Source: Holacanthus passer
Lineage: Eukaryota > Chordata > Actinopteri > Pomacanthidae
Length of the DNA stretch: 64,000 nucleotides
NCBI GenBank assembly: GCA_025331565.1
Contig: JAFREQ010000040.1
Span: forward strand, 4,327,001 to 4,391,000
Reading direction: 5' to 3'
Of the stretch, positions 37,801 through 48,777 are shown one piece after another; position 1 is the first letter of the stretch; every line of letters begins with the position of its first letter. The position numbers and the translations under genes were made by a program. The notes beneath the pieces were generated by a model, which searched no databases, was not told the origin of the DNA, and was given only the letters and a program-made list of their open reading frames with translations.

Positions 37801-37973
37801 ATGTTAGGCACTCGGTCCAAAGTGTCATGACCGAAGGCACTGACCACCGACTGCCGGACTGTCCGGTGGTCCCCGTTAGAGAGGTTGGTCTCCTCATAAA
37901 CAGGAGGTTCATCTAGAGTGGGATCATAAGCGGCGTTGACATGCTCCCTTCCGTTAGACCTCAATCTCTCCAT
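26886..37973 (-). CDS. slc12a1: Na-K-2Cl cotransporter NKCC2 (solute carrier 12 member 1)
   Basis: Apical electroneutral Na+/K+/2Cl- cotransporter of the kidney diluting segment in mammals (thick ascending limb, bumetanide target) and of fish kidney. Twenty-six coding exons sum to 3123 nt, 1040 aa; human is 1099. Phases all agree. NKCC hallmarks include [86 protein letters not shown] and the C-terminal LTFYS. SLC12A1 rather than SLC12A2 is supported by synteny with dut and ctxn2. The ATG at 37971-37973 is preceded by an in-frame TGA eight codons upstream. The N-terminus is shorter than in mammals and lacks the RFxV kinase-docking motif. Confidence 0.95.
31892..36054 (-). CDS. slc12a1: slc12a1 exons 3-14, twelve-helix transport domain
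   Basis: Exons in transcript order: 35979-36054, 35271-35366, 34756-34895, 34539-34649, 34325-34436, 34046-34173, 33565-33649, 33179-33336, 32982-33089, 32528-32651, 32254-32355, 31892-32047. The 96-bp exon 35271-35366 corresponds to the mammalian exon 4 that exists as A/B/F cassettes; only one version is visible. Exon 33179-33336 encodes the long extracellular loop with four cysteines and two N-glycosylation sequons (NIT and NFS), as in other NKCCs. The last exon carries the hydrophobic run of TM11-12. Confidence 0.93.
35705..35731. repeat. (CA)n microsatellite
   Basis: About 13 CA units in the slc12a1 intron between exons 3 and 4. Confidence 0.9.
36390..37973 (-). CDS. slc12a1: slc12a1 N-terminal cytoplasmic exons 1-2
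   Basis: Exon 1, 37716-37973 (86 codons), and exon 2, 36390-36530 (47 codons), both phase 0. Exon 1 contains PPVYEET, FGHDTLDRVP and FYRNAGSVSG, aligned with the regulatory phosphorylation segment of human NKCC2 (QTFGHNTMDAVP, YYRNTGSISG). The threonine of GHDT (residue 51) is kept, while two neighbouring positions that are Thr in human are Ala here (46 and 64). Exon 2 is acidic and ends at FGWIRGVL, the start of TM1. The 1.2-kb intron 36531-37715 shows no other exon. Confidence 0.93.
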
Positions 37974-38175
37974 CAGGAATGCTGGAGGAGATTCTCAGAT
38001 TTTAAGGATAAAACAGCAGTGTAGGACTAAAGTCTTCAATCATCCAACAGTGTTTTAAATGAGTAGAGCACTGCATCAACTGGCGGGTTATCCTTGTTTA
38101 TTGATGTTTGTAGAGATCTCTTCTGCTGCTCTCAGCTTCTTGTGCATAAGCTTGCTTTGTCTCAGATGGCCTACC

Positions 38176-38214
38176 TTTATACCCAGGGTCATACACTGGC
38201 TGCCTGCGATTGGC
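38176..38214 (-). promoter_or_regulatory. slc12a1: slc12a1 core promoter: TATA box and CCAAT box
   Basis: On the minus strand the sequence reads GCCAATC (38208-38214), about 26 bp, then TATAAA (38181-38176) within GGGTATAAAGG. The TATA box is about 203 bp upstream of the ATG, predicting a transcription start near 38150 and a 5' UTR of roughly 175 nt. Confidence 0.6.
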
Positions 38215-38298
38215 TAACTCTCTGGAGCAACCCTCAGAAAACTGACCGAGGGGTGTCAGGTATGTCCTTGCTCCATCCTAGGGGACACAAAGGCGTTG

Positions 38299-38311
38299 CT
38301 TAACGATTAAC
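38299..38311 (-). promoter_or_regulatory. slc12a1: HNF1-like site upstream of slc12a1
   Basis: Minus strand GTTAATCGTTAAG matches the HNF1 consensus GTTAATNATTAAC except at two positions; one half site is perfect. It lies about 120 bp upstream of the TATA box. HNF1 factors are kidney-epithelial regulators, so function is plausible but inferred. Confidence 0.4.
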
Positions 38312-38314
38312 TAA

Positions 38315-41300
38315 GTCATAAACGACAAACGAGAGATAAAGGCGCTCATTGCCTGAGCTTTGGAGAATTGATTACTAATATTATTGTCTGAAGTGCAGGG
38401 CAACAGCACATGTTGTTCTGAGGCTGCGGTTTATGGGTCTATGGATAGTATTTCCTCAGACCTGAGGGTCCTTTGGATGAATCATCAGGAAACATCCACA
38501 TGAAAGTTCTTATTAGAAGAAAGCAGGAAAAGTTTCAAGGTTACAGACCCTTTATGATATCTATAACTGTGCTGGAAAATTTTAAGAAAATATGATGGGA
38601 TGATAGGAAAATATTAATCTCATAACAGATAGATAAGTGATAGGATCAATAGAAGGGTGATAACAAGAGGGAAATCAATCTTACAGTGACTAACATATTG
38701 GGTTTATAAAAGGTATATAACTGTGTTCTAATGATTATCTTTGCCACGAAGTTGGCGGTAGCACAGAAGAAATGGCCATATTCATGAGTAAAATGAGAGT
38801 TAATATGAGACCATGAATTACAGGAACATGCCTGGAGGCACTTCTCTATTGCCGCATGACTTCTAAAGTGCCTTTAAAGACCCCATAACAGGTAAACTTC
38901 CTTATTACTGATACACCACAGTGATTTATGCACGCAGTGAAAGGCAGGCTAATGACTCTAAATCTGACCTTGGCGGTATTGCAGGCTGTGAAAATTACTC
39001 CAGCACGTGTTTTTATGTTCAGATTGAAGGAAAGCAATGAATTGCACAATGTTTGTCATATTCGGAACGCAGTGGTTCAAAGTTGTTATGATTTTTTCCA
39101 AGAAATATGACGCCTGAGTCACGCTGAAGGAAGAAAACATTCCACATTGAATATAACAACCACTGCAATAAAACTCATGTTTTCTTCTCTGTCTCAATCA
39201 GACTGCAACAGGTGATTTAGCTGGTAGTGGTGATATTAATCCTCAGCTTTGTGTGGCATGTTCATTGTCATATTTGGAGTGGATCCTGAACAGAGCACGG
39301 TCGTGTCTGTGCTAACACTGCAGTTGTCTTAGTGCAGTTCGAGCTCCTCAGGCCCTGCTGACTCCCCCTCTGTCTGGACTTGAGATTAAGGTGATTCCTT
39401 TTTTTATTATCAAGGCTGCTTTTGTCTGCTCTGCTTGAGTAAATTCAGAATATGCAGTGCTCCTCGGAGAACTGTTGAGCCTATATTGCGAGTCTGTGGC
39501 AGCAGGTGCATATGCTCCAATTTGCACAGAACAAGGGAATCTGCACTCTAGTCCAAAGGGCTCAAAAGATGCTCAAAAAAATCCATCTGTAGCATTTATC
39601 GAACCTTGCTTCACTCACTGCAAAGTGAAAAAAGTGATTAAGTGGCGATACCAGGAGACAGGATTCCTGATACAACATCTTAAAAGGCTGCAATAAATTA
39701 AGGGGTGGTTAAAGTGAAGCTTATCTCAGCTATATATTCTCCAGTCAACATGGACTGCTAATTATATCTGCCATTCAGAAATAAAACTCTGAATCTCCAG
39801 TCAAACATGGTCTATTATGTATACTTATACTGTTATAGAGAAACATATCAGATATGTTAAAATGATATCTTCATGGAATTAATTCTATGAGCTGATCTGA
39901 TTAGGTAGCAAATGAGAGAGGAGAAGGTCGAAAAAAAGAAATCTAGTAAGAAGGATTGCTGGGTGGTGGGTTAATGGCTGCTCTGTGCTATTATCCTGCA
40001 CAGACCAAATCAAGTGATACCAAAATAGAATTACAAGAAGTGTCAAACTAGCTGCCCTATACAGTAAAACATAGCTATACAGATCCTCAGGTTCCGTCGC
40101 ACAGTCTGGACTCAAGATCAAAGTCATACTTCTTGACTGTCAGGGTTGCTGCACTGTGGTCTGCTCTTTCTGGCTCCTTTCTGAAAACCCAAATCCAGTA
40201 TTTAAAACAGCTCTTATGATACATGAGTATAACTATCTTTCCTGTAATATTTAATGAATTTGAATTCTTATTCATTCATATCCAAATTCAAAACATTTAA
40301 AAATTGTCCTGTATGTAATTCTCTTGTTGTATGCTTACTGAATAAAAGTATTTGGCTATTGTTGATCCCACTTTTATTTTTATTTTATTTTAAACTTAAT
40401 ATTTCCTTTTCATGTTGATTCTAAAGAAACCTAATCTGCAAATAACCAACAAAAAGATATGCAATAACTGGGCGTATTACTTCATACTAAAGTACAGTTT
40501 TGAGTCAATTAATAGTAAATGATTAAACATAATAGTTCCATAATCATTAATAACTGTTATAAAACATTAATATATGTCATAATTGGTAATCATTGACCTG
40601 TCCAGCCATGCAGGCTTGTTAAAGTCTAAAATCCAACACAGTCTTAGCTCAGGCTTCAGATTTGACTAATTTCAGAACACAAGACAACCAGTGAAGACTT
40701 TTGAATAAATAAGTTCCCGTCACCTCGTCACCTTAGTATGAATCGAGAAGTTACATAAAGGCTGAAGAATGAAATAGAGCCTTTTTTCAATAAAAGAAAA
40801 AACATATCAGCTAAAATATTCACCACTTCACTGACATGATTGACTCAAGCTAGTTTTGGAAAATTATTGCACTAGAAATAATATTAATTATGTATTACAA
40901 CACATCTAAAACCGTGTGGATCGCTTCAGTAATAGAAAGGCTGTTGTCTCTCTCTTATCACAATAAATCAAGGACAAAGCTTGTGAGGTCCGAAGACCAA
41001 TAGCAATAAAACTGATGATTGATAATCAGTAAAAGCTAAGGTTCACTATTCAGCTGACTCATTGGTCCCACGTGTAACAAAGATTCTTTAAGCACTAAGG
41101 TCCTATTTTCTGTAAATCCAGTAACCAATCTCATTAGTGTCCTAACGATGTCCCTAAAGCAAGGAAATCAATGAAAGATTACATTTCAAATTATTTGATT
41201 ATTCCTGATATCTGTTTCCTGTTGCGTGCAGACGAATGTAAGTGGACAACTTATGCACCGTGTGACTGTAACTTTGGGCCTTGTTTGAAATGCTTCCTCA

Positions 41301-42140
41301 TAGTTCTTCCCCTTGTATGCAAAGATGGGGTTAGTTATCTCTGCCTTTGTTCCAATCAAAGAGGGGAAAGTGTTTTATGGTATTTTGAATAAAGTCCATA
41401 AAAACATATGGACTGCACACTGAGATATGAAAACACAATGAAAAGCAGATACATTTGTTAAAGTTTGATAGATTTATAACCCTTTTTACTAGTTGGATTA
41501 GTTCGTCTTCTACGGTTAGTGGGCTTGTAGGCTGAAGAGGAAAAGGACAGTGTTTTTTTCCACCGAAAATAGATTTCAGATAAGGATGTCACACAGGTGA
41601 CAGAGATAATGGTGCAATAATGATTGCATTCCTGACGAATGATGTGTGTCGAGGAAGGTGTGCACGGTGGCCTGGCCTCTGAGTGTGAACTGGCCACAGG
41701 AGGAAAGGCTGATCAAGCCCTGCCTTATCACCACAAGACTGTCAATGGATGCCTGTGTGCTTTCTTCTGCTGCCTCAGTAGCCCCTTTCTCTCTCCACAC
41801 TGTGCACGCACATACATGCACATCATAGGGCCCTGCGTGAGAATCGACTCCTACCGGTGTTATTGTTAACGTTTTTTATCACATCTTTCTCTGCCAGTGT
41901 TGCTCTAATGCACCCTCTCGCTCCCCTTCTGTCTGACAACTACTGCCAGAGTTCAGAAGCAGAGAAGAAAAAGGCTTGAAGTGTGAGCATCCGTTATGTC
42001 CTATAACCAAGACTGTCACCTGAGCTTATATCCCAATTTGTAAATCTGATCTCACCAACATTATTTTTTCCTCCACATGCTCCACAGACTGCAGTGAGAG
42101 ACCCCAAAAAAAGCAAAGATTTGACTGACAATTTTTTAAA
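38315..42140. other. Intergenic region upstream of slc12a1
   Basis: About 3.8 kb, AT-rich. Open frames here are short and match nothing I recognise. No RNA gene, repeat family or further exon was identified. Confidence 0.6.
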
Positions 42141-42154
42141 GTGAAGAAATTCTA

Positions 42155-42160
42155 TTTATT
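42155..42160 (-). terminator. ctxn2: Possible ctxn2 polyadenylation signal
   Basis: TTTATT on the plus strand is AATAAA on the minus strand, 1.5 kb beyond the ctxn2 stop. A long 3' UTR would be needed, so this is tentative. The stretch 42161-43654 has no other gene that I can see. Confidence 0.35.
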
Positions 42161-43654
42161 ACACATTGTTGAATCAAATCTATATCAATGAGAAATCTCT
42201 ACTACCAGCTGAGCAAGCAACAGGTCAGGAGATGCACTATCTGTCATCATGATATGCCGCACTCGCGCACGCACGCACACACACACACAAACAGGTGCTC
42301 TAATGTTTCTAGATGAAGGCACATAAACCCATTGAAGGTCACAGTAAGGCAGATTCACAGCACTAAGGAGAAACCGTTGACCGTAAAAATTAGCAAAGGA
42401 ACACTCAAGACTTCGACCAGTCTGCCGTATTATAGAATCTCTGTTTAGGACTGTCCTGTCTTCCTCTGTCTGGAAGGAAGAGAGCAGGTGAGAAAGGGTG
42501 AGGATGGCTGAGAACAGGAGGAAAAAGATGTTCAGGTGCAGTGCTGACAGACATCCCACCCCTGTTTTCCATGTGACCTTTTCCTCTGCAGGCAGGTAGT
42601 GAGAGTTTATCCTTGTCATTTAAAAACTAGCAGCGCTGAGAGAGAGATAGTCCTTCCCAGTTTGTAATCCTCATTTTCCCTTAAAAGTTCTTTGGCTCGA
42701 TCGCATCAGCCAACCTTTAGACAGAACGTTTGACAGACAGAACAATTGGCAGTACATAAATCAACATTATCATATGTCTTTGCAGACATACTGTCAAACG
42801 TAAACAGTTGTGTGTGTTTTTTCTTTCACTCAGACATGTGGCAACATACAGTATACCATCACTCAAAGACAGCAGCAGTACAAACTCTGAGAGTTGTTTT
42901 TGCATCATTTAGAAACAGTAACACCATAATGTAAATCACAGTTTGTTCAGTTGCCTTTCACGCCACAGAAAGGAGCAATCTGTACACACAGCAGCAGCAG
43001 CAGCATTCCTTTGGATCACCAACAGACTGGATTTGATTAGTCCACAAAGCACTAGTTTGACATAATACCCTGTTTCCAACCATAGTACATTCTTGTGCAG
43101 AACAGCTCTGCTGTGCAGAGGTGCAACCACTCTGTTTTCACATAAGGAATCTTGTCCCTGAGTCTTCAAACTACATCTGAATAATCCTACTGCACCTTAA
43201 TTCCCCACCCTGTCCCACCAGCATCCACCTCTTATCATCTACAGACATTCAATATGTAGGTGTGGGTTAAAGGGAGCTTCAGCCGTTTCCGTGTAAGTTG
43301 AAGAGCTGAAATGCACACCCCCTGGCAGAAGGGCAAAGAATATGACACAGCATCTGCCTCACACTCGCTCAGACACACACAACAACAGACATGTAGTCAC
43401 ATACAGTAGAGAGACTCTACACTGGCTCTGAACTAACAGCACACACACATTGAACAACATACACAGCTTCAGTCTCTTGGTTCAGTCTGTCACAGAGAGA
43501 TGTCTTAATGGTCTGTCAGATGCAATGGTTGTGCAGGGCTGTGGCTTGTGTGCGTTTGCATGTGTGTAAGTGTATACGTGTCCGTGTGTATGCATACATG
43601 TGTCTATAGGCAGTTCTGTTTGTGAGGACATCTATGGATGTGCGTGTCCCTGTG

Positions 43655-43900
43655 TTAAGTCAGGGCGTACTCAAACGTCCCTTTCTCAAGCCCCTCGATG
43701 CCATCAGCCCAGTTGGAAGAAGGCATACTGCTGTAGGGGTCCAGCAGGATCCTGAAACACCTTACTATCAGCAGCCCCAGGAACACCAGTAGCATCCCCA
43801 CGAAGGCAAACGCCGTCTTCTGCTCCAGAGTCAGAGAGTGCGCCATCATGTCGTTTCCGCTCATGGCAGCAAGGGAGTGGTTGTAGTGGACGCTACACAT
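43655..43900 (-). CDS. ctxn2: Cortexin 2
   Basis: Intronless 81-codon frame, the same length as human CTXN2. Cortexins are small single-pass membrane proteins of neurons; the molecular role of cortexin 2 is little known. The conserved core SLTLEQKTAFAFVG leads into one membrane helix (about residues 30-48, FAFVGMLLVFLGLLIVRCF). The cytoplasmic segment ILLDPYSSMPSS follows, then a C-terminus ending KGTFEYALT. The ATG at 43898-43900 gives the family length. Position between slc12a1 and myef2 agrees with the mammalian order. Confidence 0.93.
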   Translation of the reverse strand: MCSVHYNHSLAAMSGNDMMAHSLTLEQKTAFAFVGMLLVFLGLLIVRCFRILLDPYSSMPSSNWADGIEGLEKGTFEYALT

Positions 43901-46900
43901 GATAAACCAACATCTAGGTGCCTCATCTCTTCTCTGATAGGGTCAGGCGTTTAGAAGCCTGCATGTTACCTGGACACAGATTACATGATGGCTTCAGGTT
44001 AGCGCTGTCTTGTCTCCTGTGCAGAGAGGATCCATTTAATCAACCTATTTAAATATTATCACACTTAATGCATACACTGCGTAGGCTGTGAGAGAGCGGG
44101 GTGCAGATATGGTAAAGAGAAAATACAGAAACATTTTAAATGGTTTGAAATGAGCTGACCATGAAAGTGGGGGTTACAGGTATCTATAAATAGCCTCTTT
44201 TGAATGTGGTATCAAACAGATGTCCGGAGACTTCGATCTCTCTCTCTCTCTCACTCTGCCCCTCTGGGAATTTTGCAGAAAATTACAAAAGGCAAACATG
44301 AACAGAAGAGTGAGGGAGACTGCAGGAAAATGGGTTTGGGGATACAAGGCAATGCTATGGCTACATGCCTTTAAGTCGGGTTAGAATCACAGTGTGTCGC
44401 AGTGCATAGCCAGCTGTTGAACATAGGCAAAGCGGTAAGGTGTCAATGAAAGCGTCACATCCCATGAAGATGTGATGTGATGTATGTTTGGTTTAGAAGA
44501 AAGGGCTCTCTACCTGTTGCGTGCGAGCAGATGCCTGCCAGACAGTGTAATTCCATTAGACAAGAAAGCGACGGTGATTGACCACACATAATCACAAAAT
44601 TGGTGTGGTCACACAAGTGCAAGTCTGCCTCTGTCATTCTTTACCTCCCAAATCTTTCATATGAACACAAGCAGCAGGTGGCTCGAGTGAGAGGAAGGAA
44701 GGAAGGGAGGAGGGGGGGTTTAGATGAGAGAGGGAGGGTACATACAGACAGGGACAGGGGAATGAACAGAGAGAATGGGAAAAGACAGACGAGGGAGAAG
44801 GAAGTGGAATGGTGAGGAGGACACTGCACAACTATGCCTGGTGTGAGAGACAGAGAGGAGGAGAGGGAGGGAGTGAGGCAGGCTGAAAGAGAGAGACTGC
44901 ATTGACAGATGCTCTAGTGAGGATGTCTAAGGAAGAAAAAGCTGGCGTCTCACCGTCATTATCGTTCCATCCTTACAGACCTGTTGCTGCTGTGTCTCGC
45001 GAACAACTCCTGTGCCTCGGAGTCCTCAGACACATGTCCATTAATCCATCCATGGCTGGCATTCTGGATGTGCTACGCTAACCTCTCATCTAAACAAAAA
45101 GCGAGAGATAAAGGGGGAACCAGAGATGCGAGGGAGAGGCTGGAACAGGCTATGATATGTGTCTCTTCTCAGAGATACAGCTCCTCTCCTCATGCTCCCT
45201 TACTTGCTGCCTCCTACTCATTATCATTCTGTTTCTCTATCTCTCTCTCCAGAAGCACGCACGCTTGCTCCTGCTGCATGGCAACCACTTGTTAGTCTCA
45301 CTCAGCTGCTCTGCTGCCTCAGTCATTCACAACATTGCCCCCCCCCCCTCAGCAACACCGGGATGGATGCAGCAGCATAAACAAGCAATCCGCCTCTTCT
45401 TTTCCTTCTCTCTTCATTCTCTCCCCTCCCTGGCTTATTTGGCTTTTTCTAAAAATGACTCCACCAAAATGTGACAGGAATACCATGGCTTAGCCAGGAG
45501 GAGAAATGCTGCCTCTCTCTGCTCCTGGCCAGTAAATGCTGCTGCAAAGGTATTTTTGGCACAGCACAGCATTATCCTCCAAGCCTGGTTTGACGATGTG
45601 TTTTTAATTGGTGCAGTTTGCTGTGGTCAAATTGAATTAGCCCCTCTGCTTAAAGGCTTACGAATGCGAGCTCCCTGGACATGTTGAAGGAGGAGAGACC
45701 AGCATTTAAATAGATTTGATTGAAAATCAGCATTATATAGGAAAAACAAACAGTAGGTCATCAGATTGCCCAATGTAACAGAATGCAGCAGTGAAGCGTC
45801 TGGCCATCTGTTTCGTTGTTATGCAGTGAAAATTCATATCAGCAATGTAGTTTCTGACACTGTGGTGCAGTGACTCAGATCTAAGGATAAAGCATGCCAT
45901 GAGGGAGATGGTCATCACTGGTGTGTTATGTACAATAATTCACGGCTTTAAAGTGGTAAAGAGAGCTCTGTTTTTCTTTTTCGGCTGTAAACAGCAGACA
46001 AATTCCCTGAGAGAATCTGAACACAGAGATAAATTACCTCCCTCACATTTACTTTTACTTCAGACTTTTACGCCTCTGCAGTGTCTTTGCAACTGTCCTT
46101 TTTTTTTCTTTGGTCAGTAGCAGTTTCTAGTCCTGCTGCTCTGTTAACACTTGGCTGTATTTGGGTAGAAATGCATATCGTGGCACTACTGTGACTAGTC
46201 GACAGAGTCAGCTACTCATAAGCGTGTTTTTATTCCAAGGACAGTTCTTGCAAATCAGATGAGGAGATGTCACACTGTACAGACAATGCAATCGTTAGAC
46301 GTTGCCTCATTGCCCTCGTGCCAATTTAAAAGACAAGGTCAAAATGAAAAACTATAGGGTCAAAGCAATAGAGTGTGCTGTCATCAGTGATGAGGTTACA
46401 GACAATGTGGATTGTCATTATTACTAATCCATTAGAGTAAATTTGCTGTAAGAGAGGATTTCATAAGGCCATTCTTGTGAAAATTAGAGGTTTAATGACT
46501 TTCTTTCAGACACGTGCCTCTGAATTGCCTTTATCATATCTGCCAACAGTCGGGACCAGTGAATGAGCTTTTACTTGTTTACCAAGGTGTGCCGATGTGC
46601 TTTGGACTCTTTTGGCTCTGGAGGAGGAACTACTGAGACAATCTAAACCTGTTGCATAAAGCATATTGTTTTATCTCAGCCATACAACAGGTACAGCAAA
46701 CTGATATTGAGAATTATAAAACAATGAGTCTATGAGCTGCTCTCACGGTATCCCCTTTAATGTTAATGAACTCTACGCCACACCCTTGTGTTGTAATACA
46801 ATCTGTACACGAATGTACAAAGACAGATGCAGTGAAATTTCAAAGATTTCAAATGCTTTATTAGGCCTCCCTAGCCTGACTGCAGCAATTACCAATTCTC

Positions 46901-48600
46901 ATGGGGCACACAGCTTAATTAAATTTACATGGTCCATTGTAAGTTAGACAAAAATGATGGTCTGATTTCGAAGAATAAATAGAATAATCTAGGCTGTAAT
47001 TGGCAATAGAACTATTCGAAAATGACCACTAACATTTTTGCATTTCCTTATACAGTCAGATGCAAGACGTCTTTTGTAGGCTAGTCATGTTAGACATACA
47101 TATGTAAGTTAGGGCCAGCAACTGCATCACCCACATGCCTCCAGACACAACTAGTGGAGATCTGCACTCTACTGATCCCACTCTTCTAGTTGTTTCTGTG
47201 TTTGGTTTGTTGTGAACTTGATGTTTCTTTAAGTAAATGATATTTCAGTCTGGAGTGTTTCCAAGGAAGTCATGACCAAGAGGTTTTTTTTTTATTGACT
47301 GGTAGAAATCACTTCCAAAGGCCTCATCAGGTTACTCAAAAAAAAAAATCTACAAATGTGCAGAGATACTTAAAACTTTTGTCACTGCTATTCAGAAAGT
47401 CCCATTCCACTTTAAATTTGTAAGGGAAGCTTCAAACTTAACTAAATGATTTGTACTAACTTAGGTTGGCTGACCATTCTTAGTTATAGTTAATGAATCC
47501 AAGTTATGAAGTTACACATGAGCTGTCTTGATGTGAACTGTGCAGCATTAATCTGTGGGGCGTATGCTTTGAAAACAACTATCCATAAAGGAAACGTATT
47601 GTTTTATTGACCTGATTTTTCCTTTACAATGTTACGTGTACTGTACACGCAGTTAAAGGTTAACTGGCCTGCTCTGTTACAGGTCAGCCTTATCCATCGT
47701 CATTGAATGTTGTTGCAATCTGCCCTTCATCTCACCTGAGTTATCAGTGGTATCTGTTCCTGAAGGAAGTGGCAATTTATTTTCAGGAGTGAGGTTGCAC
47801 CAGTTGTTGAATTTGTGTCTATAGCATGCACAAACCAAAGCAGCCAAATCAGTGTAGGAATCTTTCACATATAGTAACATAGCAAACATCTGCTTTGGAG
47901 GAGCTCACCTGTAGATGTACTGAAGAGTCAAAGAGGTGAGACATTTTTTGTCCCCTATTATCATCAATGTCCTCTTCAGCCAAACAACTGCCTATTTGCT
48001 TCTTTCCTAACACGACTTACTTTGAATTAATGCTCAGATGTAATTGTGTAGGTGTATAAATGATACTTTTTATGCAGCATAAAACTATGGCATTACGATG
48101 AAAAAGTTGTTGTCCTCATATCTCAAAGAACCTTTTTACAAGTAGGAGCTTTTTAATAGAAATACAATCAACTTAACGTGATATTGAAAAGTGTTGTGTT
48201 TATTTTGGTGGTGCACAGAATTGCTGAGCAGATTCTCTAAAATCAATAGTTTCAGGAATAATGAATTGGCTTGACTCATTCTGCTCTGTATGTATCACCA
48301 GCATAACGACATTTACAGAGTATTCAGGGCTTGGTTCTAGTAGATACGTCAAATGTTCAGGCGTTGATCAAACTGTGGGTTGCACAGGTCTTGATATGGG
48401 TTTCTGGGGCCTGGGTACTGTTCAGAAACACATGCATGCATCCATTAGAGGTGTCATCACTTTCTGCTCACACTTATTCAGACACACTGTTATTCGCCAT
48501 GTGCACAATGTTTTCAAATATTCCCACATTTCTATTCTTTTCTGTTCTATTCTATTCATCCAGGCTGCCCAGCAACATCTCCCAAATCTCGCGTTGGAGG
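43901..48600. other. Intergenic region between divergent ctxn2 and myef2
   Basis: About 4.7 kb. It presumably contains ctxn2 5' untranslated exons and regulatory DNA. I see purine-rich GGAAGGAAGG-type sequence at about 44690-44880, a short (CT)n at 44239-44252, and otherwise AT-rich sequence. Open frames are short and unconvincing. Confidence 0.55.
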
Positions 48601-48617
48601 CAAATATCCACTGAATG

Positions 48618-48697
48618 GTACCTCCGGTCGGTAGGTGGCGGTGTGCGCCCGATGGCTGGTTTTGCAAACCGCCAAAAAAACTAAACGAAGAAGAAGC
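48618..48697. repeat. Hairpin-forming short repeat in the myef2 5' leader
   Basis: Contains GTAGGTGGCGGT, an inverted repeat TGGCGGT (48636-48642) / ACCGCCA (48668-48674) nested with GGTTT/AAACC (48658-48670), and the tail AAACGAAGAAGAAG. This layout resembles a short element I remember as frequent in teleost genomes. Family assignment is from memory. Confidence 0.5.
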
Positions 48698-48777
48698 ATC
48701 ACCTCCTCTGCACATTTTGAACTGCGTAGAAACAAACAGGGGCATCTCTCGTTGCGTGGGGCAAAAACAAGCTCAAC

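Noticed and set aside
42185..42619. 144-codon minus-strand frame downstream of ctxn2
   Set aside because: Low-complexity and without a known domain; more likely part of a long ctxn2 3' UTR or intergenic DNA.
48261..48684. Two overlapping 117-codon frames upstream of myef2
   Set aside because: They lie in different frames of one stretch, show no conserved motif, and end in the 5' leader repeat.
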